NCBI RefSeq assembly: GCF_000153805.1
Contig: NZ_DS022298.1
Coordinates: 318,616 to 382,615, forward strand
DNA from: Synechococcus sp. BL107
GTDB lineage: Bacteria > Cyanobacteriota > Cyanobacteriia > PCC-6307 > Cyanobiaceae
Direction of reading: 5' to 3'
Length of the DNA: 64,000 nucleotides
Every line of letters starts with the position of its first letter. Position 1 is the first letter of the stretch. A program made the position numbers and the translations under genes. Shown here piece by piece: positions 8,949 through 17,724 of this stretch. The notes under the pieces are model-generated. The model was not told the DNA's origin. It searched no databases and saw only the letters and a program-made list of their open reading frames with translations.

Positions 8949-9955
8949 CTTCTTCAGACCAAGCTTTGATAATCGCTGAAGCGGGCGTGAATCACAATGG
9001 TGATCTTGAACTCGCCATACAGTTGATAGATGCTGCAGCCGATGCAGGTGCAGATGCAGTGAAATTTCAAACCTTTCAAGCTAACAAGCTAGCGACTTTC
9101 AATGCTGAACAAGCTTCTTATCAACAAAAAGCCTCTGCCACGAAAGAAAGTCAATTATCAATGCTGCAAAAGCTAGAACTCAATCCTGAGCAACATAAAC
9201 ACCTTATCGATCACTGTCTCAAGAGAAATATTGAGTTTCTCTCAACTGCTTTCGATTTGCATAGCATCAAAATACTTTCATCATTAAATATCAAAAGATG
9301 GAAGATACCTTCCGGAGAAATTACCAACTTGCCCTACCTCAGAGAAATTGGCGCTCAAGGCAAACCAATAATCCTTTCAACAGGCATGAGCACTCTGGGC
9401 GAAATCGAAGCAGCGCTTGAAGCACTAGAGAAAGCTGGGGTTCTACGAAATCAAATCACCGCTTTGCACTGCACGACTGAATACCCAGCTCCAATTGAAG
9501 AAGTCAACTTACGCGCCATGCAGAGCATCGCTATTGCATTTGGAATTGATGTGGGCTATTCCGACCACACTGAGGGCATCTCGGTGCCAATTGCTGCCAT
9601 AGCATTGGGTGCATCAGTGATCGAAAAGCACCTAACTCTTGATCGCAATTTACCCGGCCCAGATCATAGGGCCAGCCTGGAACCCGATGAGTTTGGGGCA
9701 ATGGTTGATGGCATTCGAAATATTGAGAAAGCCTTGGGGGATGGAATTAAACGACCTACTATTAGTGAGAAAGCAAATATCAAAGTTTCACGCAAGTCGC
9801 TAGTAGCTTCTCAAACTATTCGTTCTGGAGAAAAATTTACTGTAAACAATCTCACAAGTAAAAGGCCCGGCACCGGGATTTCTCCGATGCATTGGGACGA
9901 TTGGATAGGCCGACAAGCCACAAGAGACTACTCTGCTGACGATCTTATTACATGA
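8945..9955 (+). CDS. legI: N-acetylneuraminate/legionaminate synthase (NeuB/LegI)
   Basis: This 336-residue enzyme condenses phosphoenolpyruvate with a 6-carbon N-acyl sugar to make a nonulosonic acid. It has the NeuB start IIAEAGVNHNGDLELA, the catalytic barrel (KIPSGEITNLPYLREI, STGMSTLGEIEAAL, HCTTEYP, GYSDHTEGI, EKHLTLDRNLPGPDHRASLE) and a C-terminal SAF domain (about residues 280-336, RPGTGISP). ATG 8945 is preferred because it gives the same ATGA overlap as the other junctions; ATG 8927 would add six residues. Context with LegB/LegC suggests legionaminic acid, but sequence alone does not fix the substrate. Confidence 0.92.
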   Translation: MTSSDQALIIAEAGVNHNGDLELAIQLIDAAADAGADAVKFQTFQANKLATFNAEQASYQQKASATKESQLSMLQKLELNPEQHKHLIDHCLKRNIEFLSTAFDLHSIKILSSLNIKRWKIPSGEITNLPYLREIGAQGKPIILSTGMSTLGEIEAALEALEKAGVLRNQITALHCTTEYPAPIEEVNLRAMQSIAIAFGIDVGYSDHTEGISVPIAAIALGASVIEKHLTLDRNLPGPDHRASLEPDEFGAMVDGIRNIEKALGDGIKRPTISEKANIKVSRKSLVASQTIRSGEKFTVNNLTSKRPGTGISPMHWDDWIGRQATRDYSADDLIT

Positions 9956-11118
9956 ACATATCCCGTCGGAAAATATGCGTCGTTACAGGAGCCCGTGCTG
10001 AATATGGACTACTGCGCTGGGTAATGCAAGGGATCCAGAATTCTGCTCTGCTGGAACTGCAATTGATCGCAACTGGCATGCATGTTTCCCCGGAATTTGG
10101 ACTCACGACTCGCGAAATTGAAGCAGATGGTTTCAGAATTAATAGAAAAATAGAAATGCTGCTTAGCTCTGACACATCAGTAGGAATAACTAAATCAATG
10201 GGACTGGGAATGATTGGGTTTGCTGATGCACTTGCCGAACTAAAACCTGACCTAATGCTTGTTTTAGGAGATCGATACGAAATCTTTACTGCTGCAGCAT
10301 CGGCAATGATTGCCCGAATACCTATTGCCCATTGCCATGGAGGAGAATCTACGGAAGGAGCCATTGACGAATCGATAAGACATAGCATCACAAAAATGGC
10401 GCATCTACATTTTGTAGCAGCCGATGAGTACCGAAATAGAGTTATACAGCTCGGGGAGCAAGATGACAAAATCTTTCAAGTTGGCGGCTTGGGAATCGAT
10501 AACATCTTGAGACTCGATTTACTAACTAGACCACAGCTTGAGGAGTCTCTCAATTTTAAGTTAGCTCAGCGCAATTTATTAATCACATTCCATCCTGTGA
10601 CATTAGAAGAAAAAAACACCAGCGCCAACCAAATGAAAGAGCTATTAAGCGTATTAGCAGATTTAAATGATGTTGGTTTAATTTTTACGATGCCCAATGC
10701 TGACGAGGACGGACGGGCACTTTTTAAGCTAATTAGTACCTTCTGCTCTGAACACAATAATGCCCAAGCATATACATCACTAGGGCAGCTGCGTTATCTA
10801 TCTTGCATCAAGCATACTGATGGGGTGATTGGCAATTCTTCTAGCGGTCTACTCGAAGCTCCTAGCCTCAAAAAAGGCACAATTAATATCGGTGATCGGC
10901 AAAAAGGTCGCTTAAAATCATCTAGCGTAATCGACAGCACTCCAGACAGAAAGTCAATAAGCGAGTCCATTAACTATTTGTTTTCGCCAGATTTTCAAAA
11001 AAGACTTCATGACTGCAAAAATCCCTACGGGAATGGAGGCGCAAGCGAAGCCATTGTAAGACAACTAGAGACTCAAATACTTGACAATCTTCTCAAAAAA
11101 CAATTCAAAGATATTTGA
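9952..11118 (+). CDS. legG: Hydrolysing UDP-GlcNAc 2-epimerase family protein (NeuC/LegG)
   Basis: The 388-residue protein shows the NeuC signatures GARAEYGLLRWVMQ, VLGDRYEIF, HCHGGESTEGAIDESIRH and GNSSSGLLEAPSL. The family removes the nucleotide and inverts C2, giving the free 2-epimer that LegI/NeuB condenses with PEP. It overlaps legI by 4 nt (ATGA, 9952-9955) and is the last gene of the run. A CMP-nonulosonate synthetase (NeuA/LegF), normally present beside such genes, does not follow. Low GC continues to its end. Confidence 0.9.
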   Translation: MNISRRKICVVTGARAEYGLLRWVMQGIQNSALLELQLIATGMHVSPEFGLTTREIEADGFRINRKIEMLLSSDTSVGITKSMGLGMIGFADALAELKPDLMLVLGDRYEIFTAAASAMIARIPIAHCHGGESTEGAIDESIRHSITKMAHLHFVAADEYRNRVIQLGEQDDKIFQVGGLGIDNILRLDLLTRPQLEESLNFKLAQRNLLITFHPVTLEEKNTSANQMKELLSVLADLNDVGLIFTMPNADEDGRALFKLISTFCSEHNNAQAYTSLGQLRYLSCIKHTDGVIGNSSSGLLEAPSLKKGTINIGDRQKGRLKSSSVIDSTPDRKSISESINYLFSPDFQKRLHDCKNPYGNGGASEAIVRQLETQILDNLLKKQFKDI

Positions 11119-11426
11119 GCATAAGCGCTTAATACCTAGTTATTCAAGTCATTTAAAGCATGAAATTGCCAAGTTAAGCTTAGGCCAGTCCTATGGCTTC
11201 CATTGGGTCAATACTTCCGAGCATAGAAGACGTCTTAACCATGAATAAAATACGGCCAATTTTCAACACTCCCTTGTAAGCAACAGATAACTATATTGCC
11301 TGAGAATATTCTGATTAAGCCAAAATATTCATCTACATCGCAAATGATGATCTTGGTAGACAAGAAAAAAGGTTTGCCATACAAACTCTGTAGACAGAAG
11401 TACTTCCTAATCTAGAAACTTGAAAC
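11119..11426 (+). other. Gene-free AT-rich stretch at the end of the nonulosonic acid block
   Basis: No supportable gene is seen in these 308 bases between legG and the convergent mrdA. A 10-bp palindrome TAAGCGCTTA lies at 11122-11131, 4 bp after the legG stop, too short and without a T-run to be called a terminator. A 28-codon ORF starts at 11193 (MASIGSILPSIEDV) but has no recognisable family. I looked for remnants of a CMP-sugar synthetase or nucleotidyltransferase on both strands and saw none. The AT-rich composition ends near 11410, where mrdA begins. Confidence 0.5.
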
Positions 11427-13214
11427 TCAGCCTTTGCTGCGGGATTGTTCCCACGCCGCAAGCACTTTCTTCGCCATCGGCAATGCGTGCACGGAACCAC
11501 CTCCTGGGGTGTTCTGAGCGAAGGCCACAACAACAATTTTGCCCTCGGGATACGGGGCATAACAGCCAAACCAGGCATGGTCCGGGCCACCGGTACTGTC
11601 TTCGGCGGTACCCGTTTTTCCAGCCGCAGGGGGAATCCCGTCGCCATTCAACCCATAGCCCGTGCCGTCTTCCACCACCTTGCGCAGACCCTTTCTGATG
11701 GTCTCCAACGTGGACGGCTTGATCAGAACAGCACGCCTGTGCTGCGGCGCCATCCAATCGATCTCCCCCTTCGCTAAGTGGGGCGTCACCAACCAACCAC
11801 CATTGGCAAAAACGGCGTAGGCACGGGCCAACTGCAACGGCGTGATTTGCACCACCGACTGACCGATGGACGCACTGGCCATGTCTTCAGGGATCCAGGG
11901 GGTACTGCCGGGGTCGGCCCAGCCACGGCCGTTCTCAGCCCAATCTTCATCGCCAACGAGACCCACACTCTCTTCCCAGTCGATCTCGATCCCAGTTTTT
12001 TGCTGAAAACCCAGTTGATTCGCCGCCTGTTTTAGGGCCCGAGATCCCACTCCAACTCCCACTTGGTAGAAAAAGGTGTTGCTGGAAAAGCGCAAGGCGT
12101 CGGCATAGCCGATCTGACCAAAGCCAGCACCGTTGTGATCAGGAAAACAATGGCCTCCATAGGTGATGCAAGCCTTGGTTTGGAGTTTGGTTGTTGGAGG
12201 GAACTTTCCAGATTCCATACCAGCCATTGCCGTGACGGGCTTCCAGGTGCTGCCAGGGTCGTAGGGATTCATCGCCCGACTCAAAAGGGGCTTATTGGGA
12301 TTTAAAAAGAGAGCGTCGTACTCCTTTTGCGTTGTGATCAGCTTGGAGAAAAAGTTTGGATCAAAGCCAGGCTTACTCGCCAAAGCCAGCACGGCGCCCG
12401 TCTTGGCCTCAAGCGCCACGACGGCCCCTCCAGGCTTGTCCGCCAATGCCTGCTCTGCAGCGCGTTGCAGATCCAAATCCAAGGTGAGCGTGAGGTCTTG
12501 TCCCGACTCCGAAGGGCGATCGCCGAGGTTCCGCTGCACTTCACCCAGCGCATTCACCTCCAACATCTGACCGCCCCACTTGCCGCGCAAATGGGTCTCA
12601 TAGGCCGCTTCAACGCCGGTCCGACCAATGCGATCACGGATCTTGTAGCCCTTCTCCACCAAGGTGTCGTACTCAGACTCCGTAATCGGTTGGGTGTATC
12701 CCAAAGCATGGGCAGCGAGGCTGCCATGGGGATAAAAACGCAAAATGTCGACGTCCACTTGCGCCCCCCGCAAACCCAAGGCCTGCTCGCGGAAACGCAA
12801 GACCTGTTCTGGCTTTAGATCGAGCATCAACGTTGTGCGATAGCCATCCCGATCTGTCCCACGATCGCGTCGCTGGTCCAGCAGCAATGGGTCGAGATTC
12901 AATAGTGATGCGAGCCGATTGCGTAATTCAGGCCAATCGGCATCACTCACCAAGCGAGGCTCGAGATACAAGGAATAGGTGAGTTTGCTTGTGGCCAGTA
13001 CACGACCCTTGCGATCCAACAACCGTCCTCGAATCGGCGAGCGTGGAACAAGACGGATGCGGTTTTCATCGGCGAGTTCCTTAAAGCGTGGCCCCTCCAG
13101 CAACTGCATCCACACCAGCCGGCTGACCATGGCGGAGCAAAACACCAGCACCACCATCAACAGCACCAGGGGCTGTTGCCGTAATCCGGTCTGACGCTGC
13201 TGGGCAGAAGCCAT
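11427..13214 (-). CDS. mrdA: Penicillin-binding protein 2 (transpeptidase)
   Basis: PBP2 crosslinks peptidoglycan during cell elongation. The 595-residue protein has an N-terminal membrane anchor (about residues 15-38), a dimerisation region, and the three penicillin-binding motifs: GSTWK with Ser322 and Lys325, SSN at 377-379, and GKTGTAE near residue 537. Length and order fit MrdA rather than FtsI. ATG at 13214 lies 3 bp after the stop of the 123-residue gene upstream, so it is the distal member of a minus-strand cluster with two cyanobacterial hypotheticals. Confidence 0.95.
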   Translation of the reverse strand: MASAQQRQTGLRQQPLVLLMVVLVFCSAMVSRLVWMQLLEGPRFKELADENRIRLVPRSPIRGRLLDRKGRVLATSKLTYSLYLEPRLVSDADWPELRNRLASLLNLDPLLLDQRRDRGTDRDGYRTTLMLDLKPEQVLRFREQALGLRGAQVDVDILRFYPHGSLAAHALGYTQPITESEYDTLVEKGYKIRDRIGRTGVEAAYETHLRGKWGGQMLEVNALGEVQRNLGDRPSESGQDLTLTLDLDLQRAAEQALADKPGGAVVALEAKTGAVLALASKPGFDPNFFSKLITTQKEYDALFLNPNKPLLSRAMNPYDPGSTWKPVTAMAGMESGKFPPTTKLQTKACITYGGHCFPDHNGAGFGQIGYADALRFSSNTFFYQVGVGVGSRALKQAANQLGFQQKTGIEIDWEESVGLVGDEDWAENGRGWADPGSTPWIPEDMASASIGQSVVQITPLQLARAYAVFANGGWLVTPHLAKGEIDWMAPQHRRAVLIKPSTLETIRKGLRKVVEDGTGYGLNGDGIPPAAGKTGTAEDSTGGPDHAWFGCYAPYPEGKIVVVAFAQNTPGGGSVHALPMAKKVLAAWEQSRSKG

Positions 13215-13217
13215 CCC

Positions 13218-13589
13218 TCAATCTGCCGGAAGCAGCCGACGTAACGCATCCAAACGGTGCTCGATCCGTTGCAGCGCAAGATTCAAATCGTCGCGCTCAT
13301 CGGCGGCTGTATTGGGTTCTTCAACGGACACACTGACGGGCATCACTGGATTACCAAGCCCGGGACTGACTGAGTCCAATTGTTCACGGACATCGCGGGC
13401 CACAGGCTCACCCTCCTGGCGCAACTCAGCAATCGGATCAGATGATCCCCCCGTAAAGACCTCTGCAACACGACCAGGTCCTCCTTGACGCGCCCGTTCG
13501 AACATCGCCAAGCCGACGGGAAGAACGTCCTGCATGAGCGACAAACGCAGTTGATCCAAGGGATTGTCGGAAGCGGAATCAGCGGCCAT
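13218..13589 (-). CDS. Conserved cyanobacterial hypothetical protein, 123 residues
   Basis: No named family is recognised. The protein starts with a helical segment (NPLDQLRLSLMQDVLPVGLAM) and ends with a short heptad-like helix (DLNLALQRIEHRLDALRRLL, residues 101-120); the middle is Gly/Pro/acidic and probably flexible. No signal peptide or membrane span is seen. It sits 3 bp upstream of mrdA and 9 bp downstream of the next hypothetical gene, so all three are probably co-transcribed; a link to envelope or cell-shape control is only an inference from position. Confidence 0.75.
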   Translation of the reverse strand: MAADSASDNPLDQLRLSLMQDVLPVGLAMFERARQGGPGRVAEVFTGGSSDPIAELRQEGEPVARDVREQLDSVSPGLGNPVMPVSVSVEEPNTAADERDDLNLALQRIEHRLDALRRLLPAD

Positions 13590-13598
13590 CGGGCCCAG

Positions 13599-14210
13599 TC
13601 AACGAACTCCAGTCTGTCCTGAGGGCAGCGACAGTGTCGGACAAGCCGACTGCGCAGCTCCAAAGGACCAACCCGCCACTCCACACAACACCATGAGCAT
13701 GACAAGAGGCACCAACGCTTTTTGGGTGGTGTCCATCGCAATCCATTCACGCCATTCACGCCACACACGACTGCGCTCGAAGCGACGGTTCTCGCGGTTT
13801 TCGTCGCGCTGACGTCTCCGGATCGCTTTATCGACCCAACGCTCAAACGCCCGCTTTTTGGTGATGGTCATCTTGCGTTCCACCTCCAACATCTGACCGG
13901 ACCCCAATTCCGGATGGAAGGTACTGATCAGATCAAGGCTCTTGAGGAACATTTCCACTGCGCCGTCATAGACAGCAGTTTGGTGCTCATCCAAACCAGT
14001 CCAATCGAGCTCTGGGTAAAAACGGCTGCGATTAACTCGGGTTTGATCATCCGTGAGCTGACCGGGCTCCCGGAGCCAGCGGTCGGTATTGCTATCAAAC
14101 CGACGCCAATACAAAAAGGGGTTGAGATAGATCGTGCGACCACCGAGCTGAATGCTGTCCTGCTGCAGCCGCCGCTGCAATTGCAGATCCTGCTGTTGAG
14201 TCGCCGTCAC
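13599..14210 (-). CDS. Conserved hypothetical protein with C-terminal membrane helix
   Basis: The 203-residue protein begins at GTG 14210. The N-terminal 150 residues are polar, with TIYLNPFLYWRRFDSN and a highly basic stretch (KAIRRRQRDENRENRRFERS, about residues 128-147). A single membrane helix follows near residues 164-182 (ALVPLVMLMVLCGVAGWSF). This tail-anchored arrangement with a basic cytosolic region is seen directly; no family name can be given. It lies upstream of the 123-residue gene and mrdA in the same direction. Confidence 0.75.
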   Translation of the reverse strand: MTATQQQDLQLQRRLQQDSIQLGGRTIYLNPFLYWRRFDSNTDRWLREPGQLTDDQTRVNRSRFYPELDWTGLDEHQTAVYDGAVEMFLKSLDLISTFHPELGSGQMLEVERKMTITKKRAFERWVDKAIRRRQRDENRENRRFERSRVWREWREWIAMDTTQKALVPLVMLMVLCGVAGWSFGAAQSACPTLSLPSGQTGVR

Positions 14211-14268
14211 GAAGCCAAGGCCGGTGGCCCAAGGTATCGGTGATCGGCGATGGTCGCCAGCACCTCAC

Positions 14269-14946
14269 TCATGGGTTTTCGGTGGGCGCTGGACGAGCTC
14301 CAGAGTGGGGCAGTGCCGTTCCGCGAATGCGATAGCCGCGTCGACGTAAAAAACGGCAAAGCGCGGCTTGCTCTTGAGCGACCGTTATGTCGAACGCAAA
14401 AAAATTGTTGCGCCGAGCGAAATAACTGCGCAGATCAGCGTCATGCCGCTGCCAGGCTTCGTGCCAATGAAGACGCAGGTCGTCCATCGTGAGGCTTGAA
14501 TCCTCAAATGCCCGCTGCATTCGCTTTAGATAAGTGCGAGCATATTTACCGTTGCGGTGGTTCATTCGGGAATCAACCCAACGGTGCACATCACGCGTGT
14601 TGTAGATAAAACAAGACCCGGGATATTGCAGATCCAAAAGAGGAAAAAGTCGATAGGCATAAAACTCACCACAAAGCTCCATGTCTGTGTAACCACAGTA
14701 TTGGTCGACACCATCAAGAAGTGGACGTGAAAAAATAAAATTCGCCTGAATGCGCTTCGCTAAACGACCTTTGTCGTAGTGGATCGAGCTATATCCATTC
14801 TTATTGAGAAGCTTATTAAAGGATCGTGTTCCACATTTATTGTGGCCAATCAGAAAAATGCGTCGAGATTCATCAGCCTGAATTGAATTACTTTGCTGAC
14901 GCAAAGTTCGCCAAACATTTGAAGGCCAAGCCAAGGGGGACATCAT
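14269..14946 (-). CDS. Sulfotransferase-family protein coupled to guaA
   Basis: This protein of about 225 residues has a PAPS-binding P-loop-like segment [20 protein letters not shown] near its N-terminus and [19 protein letters not shown] in the middle, which resembles the 3'-phosphate-binding loop of sulfotransferases. Such enzymes move sulfate from PAPS to carbohydrates or other acceptors; the acceptor is unknown. The likely start, ATG 14946, overlaps the guaA stop (ATGA); GTG 14952 and ATG 14943 are alternatives. The region around 14560-14900 is AT-richer than guaA, hinting at later acquisition. There is no signal peptide. Confidence 0.75.
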   Translation of the reverse strand: MMSPLAWPSNVWRTLRQQSNSIQADESRRIFLIGHNKCGTRSFNKLLNKNGYSSIHYDKGRLAKRIQANFIFSRPLLDGVDQYCGYTDMELCGEFYAYRLFPLLDLQYPGSCFIYNTRDVHRWVDSRMNHRNGKYARTYLKRMQRAFEDSSLTMDDLRLHWHEAWQRHDADLRSYFARRNNFFAFDITVAQEQAALCRFLRRRGYRIRGTALPHSGARPAPTENP

Positions 14947-16529
14947 TCCCACTCAATGGTGCCGGGGGGCTTGCTGGTGATGTCCATCACCACACGATTC
15001 ACCCCTTTCACCTCGTTGACGATTCGATTCGAAATCGTCTCCATCAGGTCGTAAGGGAGACGCGACCAATCTGCTGTCATGCCATCTTCACTGGACACAC
15101 AACGCAGCACGATCGGCCAGGCATAGGTGCGCTGGTCACCCATCACCCCGACAGAACGAACTGGCAATAAAACTGCGAAGGCCTGCCAAATCTCGTGATA
15201 CAAACCAGCATCACGAATCTCTTCACGAACAATCAGATCAGCATCACGGAGGCAGTTGAGCTTTTCATCCGTCACTTCTCCAAGGATGCGAATCGCCAAC
15301 CCAGGCCCAGGGAAGGGATGACGCCTCACAATCTCCTCTGGCAACCCCAAATTCCGACCCACTTTGCGCACTTCGTCTTTAAATAACTTGCGCAGTGGTT
15401 CGACTAACTTAAATCGCAAATCTTTTGGCAAGCCACCAACATTGTGGTGGCTTTTAATCTTCACCGCCACACGCTCACCCGTTTTGGGATCAACGTTGGT
15501 GCCCGCACTTTCAATCACATCCGGGTAGAGCGTGCCCTGAGCTAAATAATCAAATGGTCCGAGACGCTTGCTCTCCTCCTCAAAAACCCGAATAAACTCC
15601 GTGCCAATGATTTTGCGTTTATCTTCTGGATCAGTAATCCCCTTTAGTTTGTCTATAAACCGCTTACGCGCATTGATATATTCCACATTAATATTGAATT
15701 TTTGATCAAAAAATTCCATCAAAAATTCGGGCTCTCCTTTTCGCATAAAGCCCTGATCAATGAACATGCAAGTGAGCTGATCACCGATCGCTTTTTTCAA
15801 TAAAAAAGCCAGGGTTGAGGAATCAACACCTCCAGATAGAGCCAGCAAAACCCGTTTTTGTCCCACCTGTTCGCGCACTAAGGCCACCGCTTCATCAATG
15901 AAGGCATTGGTGGTCCAATCCTGTTCACAGGCACAAATGTGATTCACAAAATTGCGAATCAACGCCATCCCACAGGTGGAATGCACCACCTCTGGATGGA
16001 ATTGCACTCCATACAACTTGCGCTCAAGGTTCGCGACCGCGGCTTCAGGCGTATTCGCCGTATGGGCCAAACGAACGAAACCCTCCGGCAAGGCCTTCAC
16101 CGAGTCGCCATGGCTCATCCACATCGTTGAGCCACTCTCAACTTTGTTGAGAAGGTCGGTGGGATCATCCACCACCAGGGGAGCCTTGCCGTATTCCGCC
16201 TTACCGGTCGCCGCCTCAACAGCACCTCCGAGCTGCTGAACCATCAGCTGCATGCCGTAACACACCCCCAGCACCGGGATACCGAGATCCCAAATCGCAG
16301 GATCACAAACCGGGGCATGCTCCGCGTAGACCGAGCTGGGACCACCGCTCAGGATGATTCCCTTCGGCGCCATCCGACGCAGCTCATCGGCTGTTGTGCT
16401 GTATCCGATCACAACCGAAAACACTTCGGTTTCGCGAACACGACGGGCGATCAGTTCCGAATATTGAGAACCAAAATCGAGGATGACGATGGCCGGCTGA
16501 CGCTGACCGTCGGACGAGGGCTGGGACAT
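14943..16529 (-). CDS. guaA: GMP synthase (glutamine-hydrolysing)
   Basis: GuaA aminates XMP to GMP. The 528-residue protein has a class I glutamine amidotransferase domain ([15 protein letters not shown], nucleophile Cys90 in GVCYGMQLM, and [11 protein letters not shown] with the catalytic His/Glu), then the ATP pyrophosphatase PP-loop [14 protein letters not shown] and a dimerisation domain ending [11 protein letters not shown] 16529 ([20 protein letters not shown]) is preferred to the in-frame start at 16610, which would overlap cbiD. Its stop overlaps the start of the sulfotransferase gene. Confidence 0.97.
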   Translation of the reverse strand: MSQPSSDGQRQPAIVILDFGSQYSELIARRVRETEVFSVVIGYSTTADELRRMAPKGIILSGGPSSVYAEHAPVCDPAIWDLGIPVLGVCYGMQLMVQQLGGAVEAATGKAEYGKAPLVVDDPTDLLNKVESGSTMWMSHGDSVKALPEGFVRLAHTANTPEAAVANLERKLYGVQFHPEVVHSTCGMALIRNFVNHICACEQDWTTNAFIDEAVALVREQVGQKRVLLALSGGVDSSTLAFLLKKAIGDQLTCMFIDQGFMRKGEPEFLMEFFDQKFNINVEYINARKRFIDKLKGITDPEDKRKIIGTEFIRVFEEESKRLGPFDYLAQGTLYPDVIESAGTNVDPKTGERVAVKIKSHHNVGGLPKDLRFKLVEPLRKLFKDEVRKVGRNLGLPEEIVRRHPFPGPGLAIRILGEVTDEKLNCLRDADLIVREEIRDAGLYHEIWQAFAVLLPVRSVGVMGDQRTYAWPIVLRCVSSEDGMTADWSRLPYDLMETISNRIVNEVKGVNRVVMDITSKPPGTIEWE

Positions 16530-16561
16530 CGATCCAAGAAGGTGTCGCGCTGCGACAAGCG

Positions 16562-17617
16562 TCAATCCATCAGCGTAAAGAAGCGCTCTCCCGCCACTGG
16601 TCCTCGCCAACGCAAATGGCGGCTGCGATCAAACAAAACGGCACCAATTCGCATCGACCAATTTCCATAGCGGGCCACATAAGCCTGACTCCGTTCCTCC
16701 ACGGCCAGGGCCAGCTTCTGCCACAACTGCTCTGCCACAACTGGATTGAGCGCCTCCAATTCGTTGAAGGCCTGATCCACCGATGGGGCCTGGCGAAGCA
16801 AACGCAACTGCTCGAGCGACAGTCCTGCGTCCAGGCCAAGAGCTGTGAGCACCTCCAAGCGTCCGTCAGCGAGGTGATGGTGTGTGTGAAAAATCCCACC
16901 AGCCAATTTGATTAATTTGCCGTGATAACCCAACAACAGCAGGTTTTGGACTCCTGCTTCTGCCGCTGCCACGAGAACCGGGCCAAGCCAATTCCCCACC
17001 TTCAGCAAGGGCGCCAATTGGGCTTGACGCGCCAGATCCAAACCATTTTCCCCAATCACCAACACGAGATCGCCCTGGAATTTTTGATCGCCCGTGAGCT
17101 GGGTCAAATCCAACAACACCTGCTTCAACTGATCTGGCGCTGCACTGCGCTGCACCTCCGCTTGGGTCCCAATTAAGGCCAGCCCATCCACCACCCCAAA
17201 TGCCGCATTGCTGGTTCGCAAAGCAAGCTCTCGACCCCTTGGAAGTACAACCTCAACGGTGAGGCCATGATCCAAAGGCAGGAGATTCCGCTCAAGAAGA
17301 TCGCGGGCATAAGCCGAAACACAAAGATCACCATCCGTTCCCTTCCTCCCGACACCGGCTCCCGCTAACAGCATGAGCCCCGCCTGCTTGTCAGGTCTCC
17401 AAGACACACGAACCCAAATTTCCAAATCACGGGTGAGGTCCAAACCTGGGCCCGGATCGCAACGGCTAATCGCCAGGGCCTGATCACCACCATCTAGCCG
17501 TGCCGCTGAAATCACAGGCACCAGAACGGGGTTGGTGCGGTCAGGCAAGCGGACCGACACCTGATTTGCGAAGGGTTGACCGAGCAGGGCATGCAGCGAT
17601 GCCTTCGCTGCTGCCAC
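16562..17617 (-). CDS. cbiD: Cobalt-precorrin-5B C1-methyltransferase CbiD
   Basis: CbiD methylates C1 of cobalt-precorrin-5B in the anaerobic branch of corrin synthesis. Family features include [42 protein letters not shown] and [30 protein letters not shown] (given here only in part as motif positions near residues 229-255). The first ATG/GTG/TTG in the open frame is GTG 17617, but the reading frame upstream encodes [13 protein letters not shown], which belongs to the conserved CbiD N-terminus. The true start is therefore probably further upstream (CTG at 17638 or a non-standard codon). The gene ends 32 bp before the guaA start. Confidence 0.93.
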   Translation of the reverse strand: MAAAKASLHALLGQPFANQVSVRLPDRTNPVLVPVISAARLDGGDQALAISRCDPGPGLDLTRDLEIWVRVSWRPDKQAGLMLLAGAGVGRKGTDGDLCVSAYARDLLERNLLPLDHGLTVEVVLPRGRELALRTSNAAFGVVDGLALIGTQAEVQRSAAPDQLKQVLLDLTQLTGDQKFQGDLVLVIGENGLDLARQAQLAPLLKVGNWLGPVLVAAAEAGVQNLLLLGYHGKLIKLAGGIFHTHHHLADGRLEVLTALGLDAGLSLEQLRLLRQAPSVDQAFNELEALNPVVAEQLWQKLALAVEERSQAYVARYGNWSMRIGAVLFDRSRHLRWRGPVAGERFFTLMD

Positions 17618-17724
17618 GACCCAGACCGGCAGGGTCAGCCCTGAACTGACTGAATCTGGAGAGGCGGTGTCGATGACGGATGCGGTGCTCTTTTCTAGAG
17701 TCGCGGATCGGCATTCCCCACGCC

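Noticed and set aside
11119-11426. Remnant of a CMP-nonulosonate synthetase or PtmE gene after legG
   Set aside because: Reading several frames on both strands gave no sugar-nucleotidyltransferase motif such as GGxGTR or ARxGSK.
12327-12818. 163-codon ORF inside mrdA on the opposite strand
   Set aside because: Shadow of the mrdA frame; no known motif and no ribosome site.
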